64,000 bases of DNA from NCBI GenBank assembly GCA_034231615.1, contig CM067316.1, positions 32,800,009-32,864,008 of the forward strand. The letters are read 5' to 3'. The notes under the pieces were generated by a model that saw nothing but the letters and a program-made list of their open reading frames with translations, made no database searches and was not told the origin of the DNA. This stretch comes from Meghimatium bilineatum. Lineage: Eukaryota; Mollusca; Gastropoda; Stylommatophora; Philomycidae. Position 1 is the first letter of the stretch; the number at the start of each line of letters is the position of its first letter. Positions 54,920-64,000 of this stretch are shown one piece after another. The position numbers and the translations under genes were made by a program.

Positions 54920-55295
54920 TATATTCTTACTTGTATCTGTTTAATTGCAATTATGTTACCTGCAATTTCCTTACTTGTGTCAGTTTAGCTACGATTCTAA
55001 CTTATTACATTCTTATTTCTATATCTTTAATTGCATTTGTACTCCCTGCAGTATTCGTACTTGTGTCTGTTTAGTTACGATTTTACTCCCTGTTATAATT
55101 TTACTTGTGTATGTTTAAAATCAATTTTACTCCCTGTGATATTCTTACTTGTATTTTTTTTTAGTTACGATTGTACTCTCGTTATTTACACATCTGTCTA
55201 TGATTTACTTACGATAATAATGCACTCTTTGTTCTATTCTCACTTGCGTCTGTTTAATTACGATTGTACTCACTGCAATATTCTTACTAGAGTCT
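54920..55295. repeat. 39-bp minisatellite, right part (diverged)
   Basis: TATTCTTACTTGTATCTGTT and GTTACGATTTTACTCCCTG units continue the array with much divergence. Confidence 0.8.
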
Positions 55296-56300
55296 ATTCT
55301 TACATCTAATGTTAAAATGGTGCCAAGATGCTTGACTTTATCCAATCGATTTAATTTTGCATCATTGATAATAATACTGCATTTTGGCGGTGTGGTTTTC
55401 TGTGAAACAACCATAACTTCTGTTTTCTTCTTGTTTAGACTGAGAAGTTTACCATAACTTCTGTTTTCTTCTTGTTTAGACTGAGAAGTTTACCATAACT
55501 TCTGTTTTCTTCTTGTTTAGACTGAGAAGTTTACCATAACTTCTGTTTTCTTCTTGTTTAGACTGAGAAGTTTACCATAACTTCTGTTTTCGTCTTGTTT
55601 AGACTGAGACGTTTGTTTTCACTTTCTTCTAATGTCTACTATCATGTCTAACAAGGCTGTTCAACCAGAACTATATTGTCAGCATATCTTAGATTATTCA
55701 GATTGTAACCTTCACCTGCTATTCCTGGCAAGATTTCTATGTTTCACATAATATCTTCTGTATACAGGGAGAAAAGATATTGTGACATTACACATCCTTG
55801 TATGGCGCCCACTTCTTCTTTTGGAATTCTCCTATATTACTGTCAACAATCACCTGTTTGTTTCCAATACATATTTTCTACTACATTAAGGACTTTCCCA
55901 TCATTTTGAGTTTTTCTTACATTTTTATCATTTTCTCAATGATTCACCCTGTCAAATGCATTATTATAATCTATGATGTACAAGTGCATGTCATTTTATA
56001 CTTCTATTGCCCTCTCCATCAATGTTTGTATTATGTATAGTTCATCTCTTGTGACTTTTCCTTCCACAATTTCACATTGCTTTTCTTCAATTTCTGGTTG
56101 TAATTTTCCTCTTATTCGTCTCTAGTTCCACTCAAAACTATTGCAAAGTTTCTAATTCGTCTAGCGTTATATTATCTGAAGTTGGGGCTTTGTCGTTCTA
56201 CATGTATTTTAAGGCATCTCTCATTTCTTCTTGAGTTTTGGTTGTCCCTCTAACTAGTATCTTGTCTGTTAATATCTGGTCGATTATCATCACAGATTTC
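55296..56300 (-). pseudogene. LINE-B reverse transcriptase, palm and thumb, with internal tandem duplication
   Basis: Read from 56300 downward: VKSVMIIDQILTDKILVRG, TKTQEEMRDALKYM and NDKAPTSDNITLDEL (the KAPG.D.I..E.L segment before RT, about 56190-56160). YIIDYNNAFDRVNH-like sequence lies near 55975-55935, and LNNLRYADNIVLVEQP (about 55700-55660, YADD changed to YADN). A 41-bp tandem repeat then expands the LNKKKTEVMV segment. The thumb TTPPKCSIIINDAKLNRLDK, then VKHLGTILTL ends at about 55300. Stops and shifts are frequent. Element N starts on the 56300 side, so the more N-terminal part is cut off. Confidence 0.82.
55411..55607. repeat. 41-bp tandem duplication within the LINE-B RT
   Basis: The unit is ACCATAACTTCTGTTTTCTT, then CTTGTTTAGACTGAGAAGTTT, 4.8 nearly identical copies. 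It duplicates the codons for LNKKKTEVMV. Since 41 is not a multiple of three, it shifts the frame. Confidence 0.95.
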
Positions 56301-56314
56301 ACTGATGTATTATG

Positions 56315-57535
56315 TTTGTTTGTTTGTTTTTTGTTCGCTCCATTGTAACCATCACGGATATCCGTGCGATTTCCGCCGGGAGCGTGATTACGTTGTGCCA
56401 CCGTTATGCGCCGTGTAGGCCTAGCACATCCGATTTCGTCATGCCTTGACAATTCGGGTGGGCTACCCTTAGCCCGTGACAGCCTCTATTTCTGTCTCCA
56501 GGCACGCGTAGTGGAGACTCTTCGCCCAGACGATTTTTTGCTCTCGAACGAGATGTTCCACTGTCTATGAACTTGCCTCGTATAATGCCTCGACGTGCTG
56601 TGCCTGTGCCCATTGGGTACTGAATCGTTTCTCATCCGTGAGCCTGGTTCCTTAAGGGGAAGAACTCAACAGAGGAGTTGGACCCTGGCTTTCGCCCTCT
56701 TAGCCGAGGTGTCATTCACCGACATCGTGTACCCCTTGTCCAAGTTCGAGTCTCACACCACGCGTTTGGGAGCAAGGCGTTCTCGAGCTGAGCGTCCTTG
56801 TCCCAATAGCGCCTGAGCCCATCAGGTACTGAACCCTTTCTCTCTTCAAGTGTATTTCCGGTATAGGAAAACCTGACAGTAGAGCTGGGCCAGGGCTAAA
56901 TCGTTGTCCCTTTTGTGCCTGAGCGCATCGAGTACGGGACCCTTTCTCTTCGCGAGCATATTTCCAGTTTAGGAAGGCTCGACATTAGAGTTGGATTAGG
57001 TCTTCTTGCTTTACCAAACGCGAATAAATGGGTCTGGGTCTCTGCCTGTAAGGAACACATGTAACTAGAAGCTCGTCTCGAGCTGACGGAGCTTGTAGTT
57101 CCCCTTTCCTAGGAACTTTTCATTTTCTATTTGCAGTTCGCGCTGACCTCTAGCGCTGTTCTGCCCTTTCATTGTTTCATTGTACTCGGTATGAAATATA
57201 TTTGTCTCTCGCCATGCATCTACCTTTACGTGCATTTTACATTGGCCGCCCCTCCAATGTTCGGACTGGACTGACTAGCTTCACTGTATGTCGACAGTGT
57301 CGCTATATGTGGTGCTGCTGGTGGTGTCGGAGATATTGTCTGTCTCTTGTGCAGTCAAATCTCATTCCATCTACTACCTCCACATCCTTGGACACGATCC
57401 CCAAATGATTTGGCCAGAATCAGCTCGAGCTGCTGTATTTCTCTTTCCAGGGTGCACCGCGTGGAGGTACATTTGGGATCTTGGTTATCTGCTAACCCTG
57501 GGTCCGCCTAGAACAATGCAGTCCCTTTGCACCCC
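56315..57535 (-). mobile_element. Element N, copy 2, with AAAC-repeat tail
   Basis: It matches 31018-32341 from TTCGCTCCATTG (about 56334) to TTTGCACCCCA (57525-57535). Read on the minus strand, the tail is GGAGCGAACAAAAAACAAAC, then AAACAAAC, ending in a LINE 3'-like simple repeat. It carries three of the ~110-bp subrepeats (starts about 56609, 56819, 56925), one fewer than copy 1. No clean TSD was found. TGTATTA occurs at 56304 and again about 15 bp past the right end. No domain was recognised in any frame. Confidence 0.78.
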
Positions 57536-58599
57536 ATGTGTTCATCTTTGTATTACATTCGCGTGTCCTATTATCACTTTGTATTACATTCTCGTGTCCT
57601 ACTATCACTTGACATGTCTTAGATTTTAAACATCCTGTGAGTTCTTTTTCCTGTTAGCACATTTATTTGTATTTAAGTGGGCAGTAATTTAATTTCCTTT
57701 CAGTGTTTGTGCGGTGATTTATTTCCCTTGCATTTCTAATTTAGTTGTTTTCTTTTGCTATCTTGTATTTCTGTCTTATATCCTTGTGTATTATATCACA
57801 TTTTTATGTCTTACAGTTTTAGTTTTCGTTTAGTTTTCCATCGTGTGCTCAAAAATTTTAATATAAGTATGTCTTTTGTTATCTTCTTTTCTTTTAGCTG
57901 TCGGTTTTTCTTCAGATAGTAATTCTTGTGATGTTTGTTACATCAGTTTTTATTTTACATATCCCATTTTGTTGTCAATAAGCTGGATTGTGTTTTTGCT
58001 ATGTGATTGTATCTAATCGACATAATTACATGACATCTTTCTGTCATGTCAGCATCTGATTTCAATAATTGAAGTCTTATTTTATATTTCTTTGTGACTT
58101 CTTAATTCTCTTCAGTTTTGTACACAGATTTCGCGGCACTGTGGTGTGGTCGTTATTGCAGTCTGCTCCAGATCACAATATAGTCAATCTGGTTTTGTAC
58201 ACTGTCTCATGGGCTTATACATGTGTACTGTTTTTTTGGGCGTTGCTTAAACTATGTATTTTTTTAATGATCAAATTATATGATTTTGCCCATTCTATTG
58301 AAGTGTCAAATAGTAATGAAAAATACGTTAAATATTTTACCTAACTATGAATAAATATAGATCAAAAAGGTATAAAACATGCAATAAAAGAAAACAGGAC
58401 AATTTTCAACGTATCAGTCCAAATGGGACCTTTTTTCAAGAAAAATAATAATGTTTAAACCACACAAACTTGAATTGAGTTTGGCTAGGCCATGTTTCAC
58501 TTACGTTAAACATAACCTAGAAGTGTTATTTATTAAGTGTTATCTATCGAAGTGTCACCACTGTCTTTATTATCTCTTAAACCATATCTACCAGTTATA
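57536..58599. other. No gene recognised; two-unit 39-bp repeat at the left
   Basis: TTTGTATTACATTCGCGTGT, then CCTATTATCAC is repeated once at 57549-57617. The rest is T-rich with no coding motif. Confidence 0.5.
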
Positions 58600-58639
58600 T
58601 CTTTCATCCTTGTTCTGCGCACCTTAGCGTTATATTAAT

Positions 58640-59040
58640 CTTATTATAACGGTTAATTTATTATTTTTTCACTGTTTCACTGTTGTCTCTAGTTCTTCAT
58701 AGGTGTTTTCAGTGTCGTCTTTTGAACTGCAAGACGTTGGTGTTTATACTTCTATAATATTAATACTCAATGTTCTTTCCATTAATGTTACCAATAGAAC
58801 ACGTTCTGATATTATCATAAAATCATTTACCATTTGTGCTCTTTATGTGTCCACATGTAAATTTAACTTTAATTAATTGTATCTCTTCTGGTTCAATCCA
58901 TCGCATCTAATCCCTAATACTTCCATTTATATTCACTCAGCTTGCTGAATATTAGCTAGATTTTCAAGGTGAACTAACGATCTGACATTACACGTTCCAA
59001 TGGTAAGATTCTCAAGCGATGATCAAATCATGTGTCTCAC
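58640..59040 (-). pseudogene. APE-type endonuclease N-terminal remnant of a LINE
   Basis: The minus strand near 59010-58950 reads LTIGTCNVRSLVHLENLANI, matching the GTWNVRSL start of LINE endonucleases. The middle reads MEVLGIRCDGLNQKRYN (about 58930-58880), compared with the usual LGI.E.RW.G. DFMIISERVLLVTLMER follows, then INIIEV-stop-TPTSCSSKDDTE and YEEL (about 58790-58690), matching the I.V.APTS...DDE.E.FYEEL strand. The catalytic Glu of the E.RW motif is replaced by Cys, and several stops are present. In LINEs this domain nicks the target. No RT follows within 600 bp. Confidence 0.7.
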
Positions 59041-59383
59041 CAGGGTTTACTTTTTGGAAGAATAGTGTCCTAGTTTCCTCTTGTTCTCCACATGAATATT
59101 GCTTGTGACATTTACACTCTGCCTTTAACAACACTTTGTGTCACAAGTGAATGCCCAGCTATGCCCAATAGCAGAGCTACTACATATGATAGACTACCTA
59201 CCAATAGCTATCTGTGGCTTCCACGTTCATTCGTTACAAACAGCATAGCGGCGACATTGTCATTACAACTCTCACTCATATCTAGAACAATAGATTCCAC
59301 GTAGATTTCAATGTGGACATATTTCAGATGCGTCTTTCACAGACTTGAAGTTGAAAATTGCACACTACACAAAAATACATAAT
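59041..59383. other. No gene recognised
   Basis: May include decayed LINE 5' sequence upstream of the endonuclease remnant. Nothing firm. Confidence 0.4.
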
Positions 59384-59635
59384 CTTCGTCATCCGCGTTC
59401 ATTCTCAAACTCCAACATATTCGCAAAATGTAGTTCAGAGAAAGGAATGAGTTGCGTTGTGATTTACAGCCTATTGTCCTGACACATCTGTTTTCAGTAT
59501 GGTGCATGGACCACTTCGGCCCTCAATGTGACAGGACAACAACTCCATCCACAAACTCAATAATCGTCTATTACATGACAGGTGGCAGTGTCGCTCTTCT
59601 TTTCTTCCTATTTAACCACGGCGTCACAGGGAATG
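59384..59635 (-). mobile_element. SINE-1 old copy
   Basis: CTTCGTCATCCGCGTTCATT, then TCTCAAACTCCAACATATTC, GTAGTTCAGAGAAAGGAATG, CTGACACATCTGTTTTCAGT and GACAACAACTCCATCC follow SINE-1 order and reach the same 5' limit (CACAGGGAATGAAA versus CACAAGGGCGAGAAA). It is more diverged than the copies at 26623 and 42754. Confidence 0.7.
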
Positions 59636-60091
59636 AAATAATGGTTATACTTAAGTGAATCATACTGGGTGTCTATGAAGTCGATATGCACTGATTTGCA
59701 CTGCTGGTGACACTACTTCACCCGAACGAATTGAGGGTATTTAGTGCAGATCTGTGGGACGTCATTGACTCCACAATATTTATAGACAAAACAACACACA
59801 TGAGACCAAAGAAAATCATTAAATGACGGAGTTGCTTGTTCTTCTCCATCATAAGTGATAACCTGCCTTTGTTCCTGTCAACATAGAGCAATATTTGCTA
59901 AAACAATAATCACCAGCCTTCCATGAAAACAATGTTCCATATCGAGAGAAAAATTGTAATGGTAAGAAATCATAATCAACAAAATTTCTGTGTATAATAA
60001 GTCAATGTGGAGCTGTCAACAGTAAGCTAACATAAAAGGAATATCTATCTCTAGTTTGATATTGACATTTTATGGAAACGTCGATCTTGTT
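59636..60091. other. No gene recognised
   Basis: No motif or repeat recognised. Confidence 0.5.
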
Positions 60092-60092
60092 T

Positions 60093-60133
<41 letters not shown>

Positions 60134-60245
60134 CGTTGGATCATCGTCATTGCACTCCGGACAAGTCTATAGGTGCTCCGATCTCTCATTGAGCCGCCAT
60201 TACTCGTTGACTGACAGTACGCAGTTGATAGACCATCATTATATA
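60092..60245 (-). mobile_element. LINE-A 3' end with CTAA tail
   Basis: The plus strand shows TTAGTTAGTTAGTTAGTTAG (about 60096-60133), then TCGTTGGATCATCGTCATTG, CACTCCGGACAAGTCTATAG and GTTGACTGACAGTACG. This is the reverse complement of 4195-4320. Only about 120 bp of element plus the tail are present. Confidence 0.85.
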
Positions 60246-60474
60246 TTTGTTTTTACGATTAACCTCATTACATGTGCTTTTTTTCATGTTCATTTCCCTG
60301 CTGACTTCAATAAATTTATATATGACAAGTAGAAGCTCTGATCGGCATATGCAATATAATTTCTATAAATAAGTAATTTCTATATGTCCATCATAGCATC
60401 ATAGTGAGACACAAAATAAATTTCTTCAACTCAAATAAGATACAAATAAGGCATATCAATCACCAGAAATGAAC
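60246..60474. other. No gene recognised
   Basis: Short AT-rich link. Confidence 0.5.
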
Positions 60475-61020
60475 TCACACTTACAGTTAGCTGTTGATAA
60501 GCAAGAATTAGAAAATGTTAGAAACTTTGAATATCTCAGGTCTGCCCTCAACACCAGATGATATTACTCAGCAGAGATCAGAAAGAGATTAGCAATAAAC
60601 CTACAAAAAGACATCACAAATGAATAGTCTATGGCAAGCAGTAAACAGAAAAACTAAGTTACAACTATTAAGAATCTATATTTTTCAAGTGGGAACAATA
60701 TGGTTATGAGAAGTGTGGAAAATGACATCCGCAATGGACAAAGAAAATAGTGACATTTGAAATGAAATATGAAATGTTATAGAAAGGTCCTAATGGTCAT
60801 GGACTTAAAGATGAACCAACGCAGGCGTCAGGAAATTTTCAGAAATATAAACGTAGAAGAAGAAGGACTCCTTATAACCATCCAAAAACAGCAAGCTAGC
60901 ATATTTTGGACATACAAAGACAGTGAATTAGAAATATTAATCACAGAGAAATTTCTCCGGGAAAAAGAACGAGAAGCAGACCAAGACTACGATAGATACA
61001 GGATGTCGATGTTCTGAACA
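60475..61020 (+). pseudogene. LINE RT thumb and C-terminal remnant
   Basis: LQLAVDKQELENVRNFEYLR, then SALNTR-stop-YYSAEIRKRL (about 60480-60600) is the thumb motif (V..FKYLGS.....EI..RI). The C-terminal frame at 60769-61017 reads MKCYRKVLMVMDLKMNQRRR, ITIQKQQASIFWTYKDSELE and REKEREADQDYDRYRM. It follows the W.RR.L.I......N.E.L..I...R....GHI.R...LE...EG pattern. Frameshifts and stops are present. It is the most diverged LINE-B-type fragment here. Confidence 0.65.
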
Positions 61021-61526
61021 TGACACTGGAAGAGACATGCACATAATCGAAAGGCTTACAGCGTGACTATAAGGACAACGTTCTGTAAAGAACACGTCAC
61101 AAATAATTTCATTAATAATATACGTTTTTTTTTAAATATTCATTGATGTGAATTGTATAATTGTTTGTTTTTTTAAAGAGTTCCCTCCATCTCAAGCTAA
61201 TAGCTTTCACTGAAACTGATCCTAGGTAATGTCAGGTTTGTGCTTGCTTACAGCAATATGTTTCTAGAGGACTGGTGGTTTCCAACTGTCAGGAGACGTG
61301 GTTTGCCAAACTACTTCCCTGCTGAACTCGGTTCTCACCTATTGCAAGTTATCAGTAGTAACTGCGTAGTTAGGAAAAAAATATCAGGATCACTTCCTGT
61401 AATATGAAATTACATCGATCATTAATCTGTAACTTGGTTTTTCCAATGTACATCCGGGACATTAACTGAATGACTACAAATACTTCGAGTATCGTTTACT
61501 TGATTAAAATAATGACCATTTATATC
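61021..61526. other. No gene recognised
   Basis: No repeat or coding motif recognised. Confidence 0.5.
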
Positions 61527-61850
61527 ATGGGTGGTCAAAATATGGCACACGGAACAAATACGGCCCTCCGAGACGCACTAACAATAAATGCCTGCTGATC
61601 CCAACCCACTCAAATAATGTTATATTTGCTCCTCTAAGATTTATTTAAAACTAATACGTGTGTGTTGATTTGCTAGGTACGATGTTAAAGCCGGTATAAG
61701 CCGAAGTATAACTCGTTAAACCTAGGACCCGAGTGCTTTTGGTTACATCTGGAGTTGTTGGCTATTTATCTAATTGTGGCCATTTGGTGTGGGTGGCACC
61801 AAACCTCATGAATAATCTGCATCCAGCCCATGGATTAAAAGAGATTTTCC
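61527..61850. mobile_element. Possible hAT-derived element remnant
   Basis: GGTGGTCAAAATATGGCACA, then CGGAACAAATACGGCCCTCC resembles the terminal GTGGCCAAA..TGGCCCGCGGGCCAAATCCGGCCC sequence of widespread non-autonomous hAT families. CATCCAGCCCATGGATT near 61826 could be the opposite end. No terminal CAGGG or 8-bp TSD was identified, so the call is tentative. Confidence 0.4.
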
Positions 61851-62429
61851 CAGTTATGGTTTATATTCAGTAATAAAAAGTATTTATAGTATTAAAGTAT
61901 TTCTTGTATTGAGAATATTCTTTACACATTACAAAATAAATTGCAGAAGCGCTGTCTCTCGATATCTATCCCACACTTATTTGGATGAAGCATGTACACT
62001 CTCATTCTTGATTAGAAACCATTATCTCTGCATAATTCCAATAAATTATATGCTTGCTATTCCGTCAGCTATCTAAAGTTATATGAGCTCAGTGTCCAAA
62101 CCAGTTGTTGTTTATGGGTTCTTCTGGTCTTTCTAGTGAGGACACACTTTCTACCCTCTACCCTGGCCACTTCTATTTCTATCACTTTCTGAAAATATAC
62201 ATTGTCTTTTTCATCTTCATCTTCATATTTTGCAGTGTATTAATGACTGATGTGATTCATTCAGCCGATCTCTTCTTATCTTCGCATCACTTTGTCATCC
62301 ACTATAGCTTTTCCCGCAAATATGTCAGATTCCACGTTGCGCTTGACACCCGCATGCGAGGAGATAATACGGCTTAAGCGTGAATATGGAAAACTTTACT
62401 TTTATATTGACTGGCATGATATTCTGTGT
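61851..62429. other. No gene recognised
   Basis: Nothing supported. A 90-codon plus frame at 62105-62377 has no recognisable motif. Confidence 0.45.
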
Positions 62430-62640
62430 TTTCTTGTATGACAAATGGAATAATTCCTCCATATGACATCAATTGTATGAAAAATGGAATAATTCCTCCA
62501 TATGACATCAATTGTATGACAAATGGAATAATTCCTCCATATGACATCAATTGTATGAAAAATGGAATAATTCCTCCATATGACATCAATTGTATGACAA
62601 ATGGAATAATTCCTCCATATGACATCAATTGTATCCTATT
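62430..62640. repeat. 39-bp minisatellite, 5.5 copies, 78-bp dimer
   Basis: The unit is CAATTGTATGACAAATGGAA, then TAATTCCTCCATATGACAT. ATGACAAAT and ATGAAAAAT units strictly alternate, so the amplified unit is the 78-bp dimer. Open frames on both strands are by-products. Confidence 0.95.
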
Positions 62641-62761
62641 TAATTTGACAAACCACTAATCTAAGTACAGTCAAATTGTCCGCGACATTTCTGCATAAGA
62701 CACGGTTTGTGCAGAACTCGAACCCAGAAATGACTGGTCCACGTTGTGATGAAACCAATGA
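62641..62761. other. No gene recognised
   Basis: Short link between the array and the LINE-C tail. Confidence 0.5.
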
Positions 62762-63578
62762 CATCATCATCATCATCAAGTACCGTCTCCGCAACGAAGG
62801 TTGGCTGCAACGTATCTCCAACATCTCCTGTCTCTTGTCTTGGTGGTGCACTCTGCTAGACTGTAACCTGTCCATCGTGTAATGTTACTCTCCCACTTGT
62901 ATCTCTGCCTACCTCTTGCTCGCTTCCCTTTGACTTTACCCTCAAGTAAGGTCTTCAATAGGGTGTCATGTCTTTTAATGTGTCCAAAGTATTTTATTTG
63001 CCTGATCTTTATTTCTCTTAGTATTTCTTTCTTCATATTAAGTGTCTTTAGCACCTCTTTATTTGTTTTCTTCTCTTTCCATGATGTTCTCCCTATTCTT
63101 CTATATACCCACATCTCAAAGGCATCAATTTTGTCTTCTAATTGTTTATTTAGTGTCCATGTTTCTGAGCCATACATTAATATGGAATAGATGTAGCATT
63201 TTATAATTCTCATTTTTAACTTGTTTGTAATTTGTTTAGATATTAATAATTTCCTCATGTCATTGAAGGTACTTTTAGCCATTCCTATTCTCCTTTTAAC
63301 TTCTGTTTCACATCTGCCATCATTTGTGACTATGTGTCCAAGATATTGATACTGTTTTACTTGTTGTAGTTTCTCTCCCTGTATGTTTATGTTTACCTCC
63401 TGTTCTTCTGTGTCTTTGCTGATTATCATGGTTTTTGTTTTTTGAATGTTTATATCCAGTCCATATTCATTACTTGATTTATTGACTTGATCTATTAGTC
63501 TTTGTAGTTCATGTTCACTTTCTGCTAAAAGAACAGTGTCATCTGCATATCTAATGTTGTTTATTATTTTCCCATTTC
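62762..63578 (-). mobile_element. LINE-C, best preserved copy: open frame from the catalytic palm to the natural stop
   Basis: A single uninterrupted minus-strand frame of about 267 codons runs from 63578 to the stop at 62776, so this copy lacks frameshifts. It begins within the palm: INNIRYADDTVLLAESEHEL with intact YADD (about 63565-63510), followed by the thumb (MIISKDTEEQEVNINIQGEK, YQYLGHIVTNDGRC). The C-terminal domain follows: LMYGSETWTLNKQ, MWVYRRIGRTSWKEKKTNKE, YFGHIKRHDTLLKTLLEGK, RARGRQRYKWESNITRW and AANLRCGDGT. The first Met of the frame (63429) is internal and not a real start. The 3' tail is CATCATCATCATC on the plus strand (62762-62775). The N-terminal endonuclease and most of RT are absent through 5' truncation. 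It is the reference for the LINE-C copies at 23450, 27776, 39405 and 39960. Confidence 0.92.
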
Positions 63579-64000
63579 AGATACAAAACGAGAATTACAT
63601 CCTTAATATTTCTTTGGAATCGAAACAACAAAACCTGAGTACAAAACAGTAAATTCTCTGCCCCTATTAAACTGCAGTATCTTAGCCTTACAGAAATCAT
63701 TAATAGTAACTTGTGCGTAAATAATTGTGCCCGTACTGGTTTTAAGAAGCATTTATGGCTTCAGAATTACCTTTCTGCACCAGAAGAAACCCAGCATAGA
63801 TTATACTCTTCATAACAAACCTGTGACCTATATTCTACTCTCTCATAACTATATCAACTATAATTTAACCCATGTTTAATCTCTTCAGTTAAATAGAATT
63901 AATTTCCAATTTATAGTCCATTAAGTTAGTGCAATTTCATCTGTGTATTTCTTGATGATTGATTAGAAACTTCTGATGAAGACGGATGTGTCGGGCCATT
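63579..64000. other. No gene recognised
   Basis: AT-rich. The last bases (CTTCTGATGAAGACGGATG, then TGTCGGGCCATT) look like the start of a repeat that continues outside the window. Confidence 0.45.

Noticed and set aside
56304-57565. A TSD (TGTATTA) around element N copy 2
   Set aside because: The right-hand match lies about 15 bp outside the boundary inferred from copy 1, so it is not a convincing duplication.
58069-58344. A 91-codon plus-strand frame with hydrophobic stretches
   Set aside because: No motif, AT-rich composition and no supporting splice or start context. Indistinguishable from chance.

Overview
The window looks like a gene-free, repeat-dense stretch of an animal nuclear genome. 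It is AT-rich and has no operons, ribosome-binding sites or intact cellular genes. Every recognisable protein signature belongs to a retrotransposon: reverse transcriptases (RT), LINE-type RNase H, an APE-type endonuclease, a LINE C2H2 finger, and the zinc-motif linker plus GIY-YIG endonuclease of Penelope-like elements (PLEs). The LINE families, abundant PLEs and very heavy minisatellite load suggest a lophotrochozoan, most likely a mollusc. That placement is inference and not proven by any host gene here. No tRNA gene, rRNA gene or CRISPR array was recognised. The tRNA-like signals sit inside SINEs.

Two kinds of DNA alternate. (1) Tandem arrays cover roughly a quarter of the window. More than twenty apparently unrelated minisatellites have units of 20-55 bp, many of them 35-42 bp. 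The largest lie at 11785-12745 (35 bp), 15765-17640 (36 bp), 25326-26545 (43/44 bp), 26914-27785 (51 bp), 38040-39160 (42/46 bp), 51181-53000 (35 bp) and 53455-55295 (39/35 bp). Several show higher-order structure. The long 'ORFs' across them come from repeat units that lack stop codons. (2) Retroelement fragments fill the rest. The labels used here are my own. LINE-A is an I-like LINE with RNase H and a CTAA tail. LINE-B is a group of endonuclease-RT LINEs with a TGK.GRR.RGR-type C-terminus. LINE-C is a related family with a YGSETWTLNKQ C-terminus and an ATG tail. LINE-D is an RT plus RNase H LINE with a GAA tail. There are also PLEs, three SINE-like families, two hAT-like elements, and an undescribed ~1.3 kb GC-richer retroposon called element N.

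Region by region: 1-5.4 kb holds LINE-A remnants and a tRNA-derived SINE. 6-11 kb holds LINE-B and LINE-D pseudogenes. 11.2-20.6 kb is arrays with LINE and SINE insertions. 21.5-25.3 kb holds a PLE inside element N, then LINE-C and LINE-A. 25.3-30.7 kb is arrays. 31-35.8 kb holds element N, then a PLE split by LINE-D. 36-41.2 kb holds LINE-A, an array and two opposed LINE-C copies. 42-51.2 kb holds PLE termini, SINE-1, arrays and a hAT-type MITE. 51.2-57.5 kb holds two large arrays with LINE insertions and a second element N. 58-64 kb holds scattered LINE remnants and the best preserved LINE-C copy.

The strongest results are insertion histories read from target-site duplications (TSDs): PLE into element N, LINE-D into a PLE, SINE-1 into LINE-A, a SINE into a LINE into a minisatellite, two LINEs 32 bp apart in one array, and a hAT-type MITE into a PLE terminus. 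LINE-D, SINE-1 and element N share a 3' end (GAACG..GAAGAAG), which suggests that one LINE machinery mobilised all three.
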